A DNA stretch of 22,547 bases from Angelakisella sp. (GTDB taxonomy: Bacteria > Bacillota > Clostridia > Oscillospirales > Ruminococcaceae): NCBI GenBank assembly GCA_013316495.1, contig WSMP01000012.1:1794-24340 (forward strand), written 5' to 3'. The position numbers were made by a program, and so were the translations under genes. This document shows, one piece after another, positions 6,064-12,077 of this stretch. How positions within the stretch are numbered: the stretch's first letter is position 1; each line of letters starts with the position of its first letter. A model generated the notes under the pieces. It saw only the letters and a program-made list of their open reading frames with translations. It had not been told where the DNA came from and did not search any database.

Positions 6064-6263
6064 CAGTGTGGGTCCAGTTTTAGAACGTCACAGATGGCAA
6101 GCCCGATACGCAGGCTTACAGAGGACATGGATTTTTCCCCGGATTCCAGTCTTTGATATTGCCGGATATGGATTCCGGCTGCATTGGCAACCATCAGTTG
6201 CGTCATGCCCAACAATTCACGTTGACGCTTCAAGTGGTTTGGCATTTCTTTGGTATACTGCAT
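6033..6263 (-). CDS. Small XRE-family repressor-like protein
   Basis: This 76-residue protein is little more than a Cro/CI-type HTH domain: LKRQRELLGMTQLMVANAAG, then IHIRQYQRLESGEKSMSS and a short helical end (LAICDVLKLDPHCFVP). I chose the ATG at 6263 because AAAGGAGGT is 6 bases before it; the longer frame has none. It has its own promoter (6304-6332) with an inverted repeat in the spacer, so it probably represses itself. It lies between the prophage lysis genes and the IS30 element. Whether it belongs to phage or host is unclear. Its last residues overlap the tentative IS end. Confidence 0.85.
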   Translation of the reverse strand: MQYTKEMPNHLKRQRELLGMTQLMVANAAGIHIRQYQRLESGEKSMSSVSLRIGLAICDVLKLDPHCFVPKRKSEK

Positions 6264-6303
6264 GATTACCTCCTTTCTTGATCTCAATAATTTCTACTCT
6301 TTC

Positions 6304-6332
6304 ATAATACGGCTAAATTGTCGTATTGTCAA
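6304..6332 (-). promoter_or_regulatory. Near-consensus promoter with operator of the small XRE gene
   Basis: On the minus strand, consensus TTGACA (6327-6332) and TATTAT (6304-6309) are 17 bases apart. An inverted repeat AATACG / CGTATT (6306-6311 and 6322-6327) spans the spacer, the usual place for an autorepressor operator. TTGTC also occurs twice nearby. Confidence 0.75.
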
Positions 6333-6344
6333 GCCAGCACACGC

Positions 6345-6382
6345 AAAAAGGCCCGCCGGGAAATTTCCCGGCGGGCCTTTTT
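6345..6382. terminator. Perfect 38-bp palindromic terminator closing the lysis operon
   Basis: The arms 6345-6363 and 6364-6382 are perfectly complementary over 19 bp with no spare loop bases. A-tracts on one side and T-tracts on the other make it a terminator in both directions. It lies 56 bases after the endolysin stop and 12 bases beyond the promoter of the XRE gene, separating the two transcription units. Confidence 0.85.
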
Positions 6383-6437
6383 TGTCCAAATCGGACACCT
6401 TAATTTAGATTTTTACAGTTCCAAGGGCCAGGGACCT

Positions 6438-7196
6438 TTAGTCCAAGGCCCTCCGGGCGGCGGCGATCTTCTCCTCCAGGGCGGCAATCTCCTGCATCAG
6501 TCTTTCATTGTCCGCTGCTAGGGCCTCCGCCCTGGCGGAAAGATCATCCTTGGCAGGCAGGTCCTCCGTCTCGCCAAACCCGTTAAGGCCCGCCGCTCGG
6601 ATAATGGTGGGGTAGTCCTTGTAGGCGGTATTGAGGTCCACGTCTACCTTCCCGCCGCCAATGGCCTCCAGCCGCCCCTCGGCACTGCGCTGCCACATCC
6701 CATAGGGGCCAGTCCACCCCACCTTGCCGGTGTAATCGGCAATCCACAGGTCATAGGCCGCCAACTGCTCCATATCAAGGTAGCTTTTGGCGAAGCTGGT
6801 GAAGGTGTACAGCCCCGCATAGTACCCCCTGGCCTGGATGATTTCCAGGAACGCCTTGCAGATGGCGGTGTTATCTGCTTTCGGCGTTTTGAAATACTGC
6901 GGGTCCTCCATGTCGTAATAGACAGGGTAGGGCACCTGGTAGGTATCCAGCAGGTCCGCCAGCCGGTTGGCGGCGATCCGGGCCGCGGCGGGGGTTTTGT
7001 CATAGGCATACAGGTAGACGCCCCAGGGGATACCTGCCGCCTGGGCCCCGGCCACGTTCTCGATAAACCGGGTGTCAATGTTCATGCCTCCCTGATACCA
7101 ACTCCACCCCGCCCGGAGGATGGCGAAGTCCGCCGTTACCTTCTGCCAGTTGATGGCCCCCTGGTGGGAGGAAACGTCGATGCCGTAACGTTCCAT
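6438..7196 (-). CDS. GH25 endolysin (phage lysozyme)
   Basis: The 252-residue protein is a glycoside hydrolase family 25 muramidase, cutting the MurNAc-GlcNAc bond of peptidoglycan. It starts with YGIDVSSHQGAINW (catalytic-site Asp) and carries VYYDMEDPQYF with the Asp/Glu pair, then LWIADYTGKVGW and DVDLN, all family marks. Instead of a known wall-binding domain, the C-terminus (about 215-252) is an Ala/Glu-rich coiled coil. It has no signal peptide, so it needs the holin. I chose the ATG at 7196, overlapping the holin stop (TGATG), because GGAGG is 7 bases upstream; the GTG just before it is too close. It is the last gene of the prophage late operon. Confidence 0.93.
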   Translation of the reverse strand: MERYGIDVSSHQGAINWQKVTADFAILRAGWSWYQGGMNIDTRFIENVAGAQAAGIPWGVYLYAYDKTPAAARIAANRLADLLDTYQVPYPVYYDMEDPQYFKTPKADNTAICKAFLEIIQARGYYAGLYTFTSFAKSYLDMEQLAAYDLWIADYTGKVGWTGPYGMWQRSAEGRLEAIGGGKVDVDLNTAYKDYPTIIRAAGLNGFGETEDLPAKDDLSARAEALAADNERLMQEIAALEEKIAAARRALD

Positions 7197-7417
7197 CACT
7201 GCACCTCCGGCAAGCCCGCCAGAGAAGTCAACAGGGACACCACCCCAGCCAAGGCGGCGGTGCCCGCCACCGTCACCCAGTCCACCGCCGTGATCGTCGC
7301 AGCGGCGGGAAGCATAGCAACAGCGGTCTGGGCCACCGTCTTAACGGCGCGGATGCCTGCCGCCTTGAACCATTCCCACTTCTTGTTGTTCCTTTTGCTG
7401 TTCTCCTTGTTGTTCAT
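7196..7417 (-). CDS. Phage holin, r1t type
   Basis: The 73-residue protein has a basic N-terminus (NNKENSKRNNKKWEW) and two hydrophobic segments (VAQTAVAMLPAA and AGTAALAGVVSLLTSLAGL) joined by a short turn with VDWV. This is the arrangement of the r1t-type holin family of Gram-positive phages. It opens the membrane for the endolysin, whose start overlaps its stop codon. AAAGGAG precedes the ATG at good distance. Confidence 0.85.
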   Translation of the reverse strand: MNNKENSKRNNKKWEWFKAAGIRAVKTVAQTAVAMLPAAATITAVDWVTVAGTAALAGVVSLLTSLAGLPEVQ

Positions 7418-7437
7418 GCCAAATCTCCTTTCTATTT

Positions 7438-7872
7438 CTACAAAAAGTCGTGCTTGTCCAGCCGCCTTTTGTAGGTCTCCTGAATATTTTTAATGGCGAA
7501 TACCGCCCGGTTGTTGGGGTAGTCCGGGTCCTCCCGGCAATACTTCTCGTAGGCGTCTATCTCCGTCAAGACCTCGATAAACTCCTCCTTGGTATGGGGA
7601 AGGTCCCGTAGCAACTCATTATTGAAATGTAGAATCCTGGTCCTGCTGCTGTCTGCGGTCCGCCGGTCATCATCGACAATATGCTTGTCCAACCGCCTTT
7701 CCACCTCTCCCAGCTTTTTCAGGACCTCCCCGTTGATGGCCCGGCCAATTTTCTTTGCCAGCCAGGACCAAGGGCTGATTTCAATGGGGGCGACCTGCAC
7801 CAGGGTCATAATCCCCATCAGCAGGCCGCCCCAACTCATTAGTGGGTTTTGCACAATCTCTTCGATGTTCAT
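7438..7872 (-). CDS. Membrane-anchored phage protein of the lysis block
   Basis: The 144-residue protein has one hydrophobic N-terminal segment (about residues 11-34, LMSWGGLLMGIMTLVQVAPI) and then a charged helical body with GEVERRLDKHIVDDDRR. The C-terminal half (residues 80-144) is mixed helical. The position just before the holin and the single-helix plus coil layout recall holin-associated proteins of Firmicutes phages, but I do not recognise a named family. AAGGAG precedes the ATG. It may act as a second holin or as a structural anchor; both are guesses. Confidence 0.7.
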   Translation of the reverse strand: MNIEEIVQNPLMSWGGLLMGIMTLVQVAPIEISPWSWLAKKIGRAINGEVLKKLGEVERRLDKHIVDDDRRTADSSRTRILHFNNELLRDLPHTKEEFIEVLTEIDAYEKYCREDPDYPNNRAVFAIKNIQETYKRRLDKHDFL

Positions 7873-7893
7873 GGGCTTCTCCTTTCCCGTTCG

Positions 7894-8085
7894 CTATATG
7901 TCTAAGTCCCCGACCAGTCCTCGCAGGCGGTTTCGGGCCGCAAGGGCTTCTTCCTCCTCTACCTGCGCCCCAAACTGTTCAAGGACATATCGCTGGGCCA
8001 AGATCACCGCGGCCTGCCGCTTGCAAATATCAGCCAATTCCGACAGGTGTTCAGCCTGCTCTGCCAAAAGTTCTGTCTTGGTCAT
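7894..8085 (-). CDS. Small coiled-coil phage protein
   Basis: The 63-residue product is almost entirely helical and rich in Ala, Glu and Leu, with heptad-like spacing (TELLAEQAEHLSELADICKR). Its ATG overlaps the stop of the upstream small gene (ATGA type), so the two are translationally coupled. Family and function are not recognised. Position between the DGR and the lysis genes suggests a tail-fibre or lysis accessory. Confidence 0.65.
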   Translation of the reverse strand: MTKTELLAEQAEHLSELADICKRQAAVILAQRYVLEQFGAQVEEEEALAARNRLRGLVGDLDI

Positions 8086-8333
8086 GTCTGGCCTTCTTTC
8101 GCCGCAGCCTTGGCGGCACGGGCCGCCGTGACCGCCGTTTTCACGTCCTCGGCGAAACGGAAAAACGCCTCGTACTCCTCCGGCTTCTGGTCCTTCTGCC
8201 GCAGGATGGCAATCTGGTCGTCGATGCTGTACTTTGCCCTGATGACGCTGGCGATTTCCTGTTCCCGGCTTACCTGCATACTGGCGGTGCCCATCCGCTC
8301 GTCCATGACACTCTCATTTGCCTTTGTTTCCAT
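8082..8333 (-). CDS. Small phage protein next to DGR reverse transcriptase
   Basis: The 83-residue product contains REQEIASVIRAKYSIDDQIA, then LRQKDQKPEEYEAFFRFAED and an Ala/Lys-rich helical end. I have the impression of a conserved type of small protein found after tail-fibre genes in Firmicutes prophages ('YS..D.IA.LR....KPEE...F..'), without known function. It overlaps the 3' end of the reverse transcriptase gene by 20 bases and its own stop overlaps the next gene, so it is part of the same transcript. Confidence 0.65.
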   Translation of the reverse strand: METKANESVMDERMGTASMQVSREQEIASVIRAKYSIDDQIAILRQKDQKPEEYEAFFRFAEDVKTAVTAARAAKAAAKEGQT

Positions 8334-9567
8334 TGTTTTTTCCTGCCTTTCGTTTTTTCTTTTTCAGTTTGCAGACCGGCGGATCGGTCCCCATCAACTC
8401 CCGGAACAGCTTATCCATCCGCTGGATCGCCTTCCCGCCGCCCCGGTGGAGGGCGTAGCCCATCCAGGAGCCGTAGGCGATCGACACATCTTCGACGGTC
8501 ATTTCTCCCGCCGCAACTTTGGCGGCAAACTTTTTCAGCCGCCGCCGCTGGCGGGTGATGCTTTCCCGGCACATCCGGCGCTCCACCTTGCCGGTTTCCG
8601 TCAGGTGATGCTTCGCCTTTAGGAATTTGATCCCCTGCCGAATGGGGATGATCCTGGTCTTTTTTCGGTTTACTGTGATCCCCAGTCTGGCGCAAAACGC
8701 TACAACATGGTCCATCGCCTCCCTTGCTTCCTGTTTGCTTCGGAACAGCATATATCCATCGTCCATATACCGGGCGTACCAGCGCACCCGGAGGACTTGC
8801 TTGATGTAATGGTCCAGGCTGTTGGGGTAGCTGACCGCCGTTATCTGCGACACCTGGCTGCCCAGCCCCAGGCTCTTGCCGCTGTACTCGCCACGTTCTT
8901 TGGGGTTGATCCGTTTCCAATCGCTGTTGAATTTCTCGTACCCAAATGGGACCACGAAACTCTCCAGTAGGCCCACGATCCGGTCATCCCGGAACGCCCG
9001 CCGGTAGATGCCAAAGCACTCCTTGTGCAGAATGGAATCAAAGTACCCGGAGAAATCGAAAAGAACGGCCCAGCCATTGTTGGTGAAGCCGTTCTTCCGG
9101 TAATACTGCTGGAGGTGGGCCGTTAGCCGGTCCATGCTCCAGTCCACGCCCTTGCCCTCCAGGCAGGCCCCGTTGTCATAGATAAGGTTGCGGGACAGCA
9201 TAGGGACCAAAGCATTGTCGCAGGTACTACGCTGCGCCACCCGCTCGGTGTAATGGACGCTTCGTATATGTCGTTTCTTCCCCCTTTCTATCGTGTCAAA
9301 TTCCACAAAGCCCCTGGTCACTTCCTCCCCGGCCAGAAGTTTCTTTCGGGTCTCCTCCATGTTGCGGAGGAGATTCATCTGATACCTTTGGACACTGGCC
9401 TTCCAGTTTACATTCCGCATGGATTTCCGGTTTGCCAGGTACAGAGATTGGTAACTGGCGATGTTCTCCAGCCGGTCACACTCCCCATATCTGGCCTGTT
9501 TCTTCCGTCCTCTGGCGGCTTTCCGGCGCTGGTATCTCGCCTCCCGCCGCCGTTCTAACGATGTCAT
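8314..9567 (-). CDS. DGR reverse transcriptase
   Basis: The 417-residue protein copies the template-repeat RNA into cDNA with errors at adenines. The reverse transcriptase core is clear: motif A with the catalytic Asp in VLFDFSGYFDSI (about residues 169-180), motif LGLGSQVSQ (about 233-241), which matches the (I/V/L)GxxxSQ form typical of DGR enzymes, and YARYMDDGYMLF with the catalytic YMDD (267-270). The N-terminus is strongly basic (LERRREARYQRRKAARGRKK), and the C-terminus is Lys-rich, both fit RNA binding. I chose the ATG at 9567 because AAAGGGAGG is 6 bases before it; the frame open 32 codons further has no ribosome site. No maturase or endonuclease domain is seen, so it is not a group II intron. 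It lies downstream of Avd and TR as in the classical system. Confidence 0.93.
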   Translation of the reverse strand: MTSLERRREARYQRRKAARGRKKQARYGECDRLENIASYQSLYLANRKSMRNVNWKASVQRYQMNLLRNMEETRKKLLAGEEVTRGFVEFDTIERGKKRHIRSVHYTERVAQRSTCDNALVPMLSRNLIYDNGACLEGKGVDWSMDRLTAHLQQYYRKNGFTNNGWAVLFDFSGYFDSILHKECFGIYRRAFRDDRIVGLLESFVVPFGYEKFNSDWKRINPKERGEYSGKSLGLGSQVSQITAVSYPNSLDHYIKQVLRVRWYARYMDDGYMLFRSKQEAREAMDHVVAFCARLGITVNRKKTRIIPIRQGIKFLKAKHHLTETGKVERRMCRESITRQRRRLKKFAAKVAAGEMTVEDVSIAYGSWMGYALHRGGGKAIQRMDKLFRELMGTDPPVCKLKKKKRKAGKNNGNKGK

Positions 9568-9882
9568 AGATGGCCTCCCTTTGCCGCAAAGGACACTGTA
9601 CGGCAGGCCCGCCCCGCCGGGTCGCCACTCCCAACAGGCCGGGTGTATCTTTTTGATAGCCACTTAGTGATGCCGGGCATGGAACCAGTATGGACACACA
9701 GACATACCGGCCAGGCACGATAGCGTCCGCCCGATCACATCAGCGCCTTTCGGCATTTTCTTTTCAATTTACCCTTTCGGGACGGTTATGCGCTCCTTCC
9801 AAAAATAATAAAAATGGCACGGCTTTCGGCTCCCTTTACAGGGGCTTACTCGGTCTGGCCCAGCCCGTAGGGACGGGCTACC
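9568..9882 (-). other. Spacer between template repeat and reverse transcriptase
   Basis: These 315 bases hold no convincing gene. In studied DGRs the RNA downstream of the TR is needed for cDNA priming, so a conserved structure is expected here. A 7-bp hairpin (9862-9868 with 9873-9879) starts 4 bases past the TR end. The middle is AT-rich (around 9800-9815). Confidence 0.55.
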
Positions 9883-10019
9883 TTGGAATCACAGGGGCGC
9901 GTAGATGTGCGGGTGCGTCGCCACGTTGTTGTTGGCGTTGCCGTTGTTGTTGACGATGCAGACGTTAGTAGACGACTGCCGCTGGGCGGACGCCTCCCAC
10001 CAGTTGCAGCGGGAACCAC
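9883..10019 (-). repeat. DGR template repeat (TR)
   Basis: The 137-bp stretch matches the variable repeat at 10558-10694 with a constant offset of 675. I counted 15 differences by hand, at 9884, 9889, 9906, 9927, 9930, 9932, 9933, 9945, 9947, 9948, 9950, 9957, 9966, 10004 and 10005. All are T on plus, so A on the coding strand; about 31 such positions exist, and none of the other 106 positions differs. In the frame of the target gene the TR holds nine AAC codons. It lies between Avd and the reverse transcriptase, and is the template for mutagenic copying. Confidence 0.95.
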
Positions 10020-10058
10020 GACGTTTTACAGCGCATGACCGATAGGGATTTCTCCCCT

Positions 10059-10517
10059 TTATTTTTCTTCTTTCCGGTATTTCTCCAGAAATTTGTTATC
10101 TGCCTTCCGCCAGCCTCGCAGGAGGGATGCCTCCTTCACCAGTAGTTCTGTTGCCGGCTGGAATTTGTCCGGGCTTATGGACAGGGTATCAAGCATATAC
10201 TGGAGCAGTTGCAAAATCTGCTCCACCGTAATGATGGCCTGGGTCTGGTAGTCCCGGCGGCGTTCTGCCTCCTGGAGGGATTGCGGGTAGATGGTATTCG
10301 CTGCGGTGATGCAATCGACCAGCCGGATGATTTTTTCAACCATAGGGAAAGTGAAAACCGGGCGCCACCGCTTCGGGACGATTTTTTCATCCATCACAAA
10401 TCGGGTTAGTTCCCGCCGGATCAGCGTAGCCGTATGGTAAAATTCCAGTTGGCTCTCTCCGCGTTTGTTTTTGAGTACGCTCACTCTTTTTAACCCCCCC
10501 TTCTTGTCCCGGACCAT
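10059..10517 (-). CDS. avd: DGR accessory variability determinant (Avd)
   Basis: The 152-residue protein is predicted all-helical and very basic, with long helices FYHTATLIRRELTRFVMDEK, FPMVEKIIRLVDCITAANTI, AERRRDYQTQAIITVEQILQ and SPDKFQPATELLVKEASLLR, as in the four-helix-bundle Avd family, which binds the reverse transcriptase and nucleic acid. Length and position right after the VR gene and before the TR agree with Avd of Bordetella phage (about 128 residues). The start is uncertain: ATG at 10517 lies in the hairpin stem, ATG at 10529 in its loop, and a GTG at 10484 (141 residues) follows AAGAAGG-type sequence. The longer open frame upstream is in another frame of the target gene and is not real. 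Confidence 0.85.
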   Translation of the reverse strand: MVRDKKGGLKRVSVLKNKRGESQLEFYHTATLIRRELTRFVMDEKIVPKRWRPVFTFPMVEKIIRLVDCITAANTIYPQSLQEAERRRDYQTQAIITVEQILQLLQYMLDTLSISPDKFQPATELLVKEASLLRGWRKADNKFLEKYRKEEK

Positions 10518-10541
10518 CCCGCCCCACATGGGGGCGGGATG
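10515..10541 (-). promoter_or_regulatory. Hairpin 3' of the variable repeat
   Basis: The arms 10515-10525 and 10531-10541 form an 11-bp GC-rich perfect stem with loop 10526-10530. It lies 16 bases downstream of the VR end and just past the target stop codon. DGRs are known to need such a hairpin in the target DNA for efficient retrohoming. There is no T tract on either strand, so it does not look like a terminator. Its loop and 3' arm contain the candidate start codons of Avd. Confidence 0.8.
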
Positions 10542-10548
10542 TACTGGA

Positions 10549-11445
10549 TCAACCGATTCGGAAGCACAGGGGCGCGTAGACGTGCGGGTGCGTCGCCACG
10601 TCGTGGGCGGCGTTGCCGTCGAGGGTGACGACGCAGACGTGAGTAGACGACTGCCGCTGGGCGGACGCCTCCCACCAGGCGCAGCGGGAACCACCGTCAC
10701 CTGCACCCTTGATGATGTGCTTGGCCCCGCCGTAGAAGATGGGGTACTGGAGATTGCAGCCGCCCCCTCCGGTCCAGCCTGCATCGCCATCGGACCAGAA
10801 GGTATTGCCAAAAACCTCAACCTCGGTGGGGAGCCACAGCTTGCCCATGTTGTTCCAGTCCCAGCCGATGCTTGCCTCCAGCGCCCCGGCCTCCGAATAG
10901 CGTCTTTCCAGCAGGGCGGTCTTGGGGATGATAAGGGGCTTTAAGTCTGCGGGCAGGGTGGCAAACACCCCTGTTACCTCGTCGTTGAGCGTCTGGAACA
11001 GTTTGGAGGCCCGCCAGGGGTTAGGCTCCGCCGCAGTGCCGTTGTTGGTGTTGGTGTCGTTAAACAGTTTGGTACCGGCCAGACAGTCCCGGCTGATGAA
11101 ATCCACATGATGGCCGATCATGGTCGGGTATCCGCACTTGTAGTAGTGGTCAATGCCTGATACCTCCATCACCACGACCTCGCCGGTGGTCAGGGTGATG
11201 GTCTTGTAGTCCCCGATATGGATGCCCCGCATATTCCCGGCCCGGATGCGGGTCTGGAGTTCAGGCCAGCTTTCGGTGAGTTCCTTCCCATAGGGGACGC
11301 CGCCGGACAGAAAGGTCTCTTTGAAAAACTCGATGGCAGCAGAAAGGGGGACCAGTCCGGTCCCCCTTTCCGGGTCATCCGCCAGCAGCCTTTCCATCCC
11401 CGTCAGGTTGGAAAGGGCCTGGAGTTCGCTCGTTTTAATGTTCAT
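10549..11445 (-). CDS. DGR variable protein, lectin-like tail tip adhesin
   Basis: The 298-residue protein has a short helical N-terminus (about 1-50) and a C-terminal domain that resembles DUF6273 / C-type-lectin-like folds of DGR targets: HHVDFISRDCL, NPWRASKLFQTLN, IGWDWNNMGKLWLPTEVEVF, CAWWEASA and the last strand YAPLCFRIG. The variable repeat covers residues about 251-296. Sites differing from the template are 256, 269, 272, 274, 275, 276, 280, 281, 282 and 289 (most template codons AAC), plus 294 and 296 near the end. AAGGAGG lies before the ATG. It follows the tail-collar protein by 11 bases. I infer the receptor-binding protein at the tail tip, playing the role of Mtd. Confidence 0.9.
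   Translation of the reverse strand: MNIKTSELQALSNLTGMERLLADDPERGTGLVPLSAAIEFFKETFLSGGVPYGKELTESWPELQTRIRAGNMRGIHIGDYKTITLTTGEVVVMEVSGIDHYYKCGYPTMIGHHVDFISRDCLAGTKLFNDTNTNNGTAAEPNPWRASKLFQTLNDEVTGVFATLPADLKPLIIPKTALLERRYSEAGALEASIGWDWNNMGKLWLPTEVEVFGNTFWSDGDAGWTGGGGCNLQYPIFYGGAKHIIKGAGDGGSRCAWWEASAQRQSSTHVCVVTLDGNAAHDVATHPHVYAPLCFRIG
10558..10694 (-). repeat. DGR variable repeat (VR)
   Basis: The 137-bp 3' end of the adhesin gene is matched by the template repeat (9883-10019), with changes only at template adenines: 7 to C on the plus strand, 7 to G and 1 to A. The stop codon (10549-10551) is just outside it. The invariant 3' end (about 10558-10580) should hold the IMH element that sets where homing starts. 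Confidence 0.95.
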
Positions 11446-11456
11446 GGTGTTCCTCC

Positions 11457-12077
11457 TTATATTTTCTTAACGGCAACGATGGCCGTTCCGTCCTGTGTGG
11501 TGATGGCCTCCCCGGTGTTGGTTGCCAAGTTGGCGGTGACTTCGCCCTGCATGATTTCCCGCAGGAGCTTGTGGTGGGCCTCCTGGAGTTCATCAAACTC
11601 CTCGCGGGGTACAGGGTCCACGGTTGGGTCCACCACAAACTCCACCATCGCGGAATCGGTAAAAACGATCCGCATCACGATGGTCAGTGTAGCCGCAATT
11701 CCCTCCAGAATCACGGCCTTTTCCGTATCCGGGGTATTGCAAACTGCAATCAAGTCCCCTTTGTCGTCCAGTACCCCGACTTCCCGCACGGTAAAGCCCC
11801 CCACATCCCTGGGGATCACCGCTCTGATTTCGATCATGTTGGGAGAATCGGGGTTTACACGCTTCTGTGCAATATTCCCCCGCCAACGCTCTCCCCGTAA
11901 TTCTGTCATATCGGCAGTGGGGATGTAGTAGCTTCCGCCACCATCCCCCACAACCACCGTGACCATGTTTACCTTCGCCCCCTCTATTGTTGCGGAAGCG
12001 ATCTTTTCCTTGCCCAAATCGGTGACAATGGTTTTGTACTTTCGGCTATCCCTGGTTGCGACCACTGTTTCTTTCAT
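11457..12077 (-). CDS. Phage tail-collar fibre protein (gpH N-terminal type)
   Basis: The 206-residue protein begins KYKTIVTDLGKEKIASA and has GVGVLDDKGDLIAV-like and TIVMRIVFTDSAMVEFVVDP stretches, as in the tail-collar fibre domain (DUF3751) at the N-terminus of P2-type gpH fibres. It lacks the long shaft and tip of a full fibre, so it probably only forms the attachment to the baseplate, with the adhesin downstream as the tip. The start overlaps the stop of tail protein I (ATG 12075-12077). GGGGAGGG lies 6 bases before it. A short coiled segment (PREEFDELQEAHHKLLREIM) near 155-175 may mediate trimerisation. Confidence 0.85.
   Translation of the reverse strand: MKETVVATRDSRKYKTIVTDLGKEKIASATIEGAKVNMVTVVVGDGGGSYYIPTADMTELRGERWRGNIAQKRVNPDSPNMIEIRAVIPRDVGGFTVREVGVLDDKGDLIAVCNTPDTEKAVILEGIAATLTIVMRIVFTDSAMVEFVVDPTVDPVPREEFDELQEAHHKLLREIMQGEVTANLATNTGEAITTQDGTAIVAVKKI

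Noticed and set aside
8314..9567. Group II intron or retron as the source of the reverse transcriptase
   Set aside because: No maturase or HNH domain, no intron RNA domains V/VI and no retron-type msr/msd; the motif before YMDD and the TR/VR/Avd set fit a DGR.
10515..10541. Hairpin after the target gene as a rho-independent terminator
   Set aside because: No T tract follows on either strand and the Avd gene starts within it; a DGR homing hairpin fits better.
9883..10694. Reading the TR/VR pair as a simple gene duplication or CRISPR-like repeat
   Set aside because: Only two copies exist, both unique in context, and all differences are at template adenines next to an RT gene, which a passive duplication would not give.
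10518..10820. N-terminal 101-residue extension of the Avd frame
   Set aside because: It lies entirely in another frame of the target gene including the VR, is Pro/Ser/Thr/Arg-rich and has no homology-like pattern; Avd begins near the hairpin.
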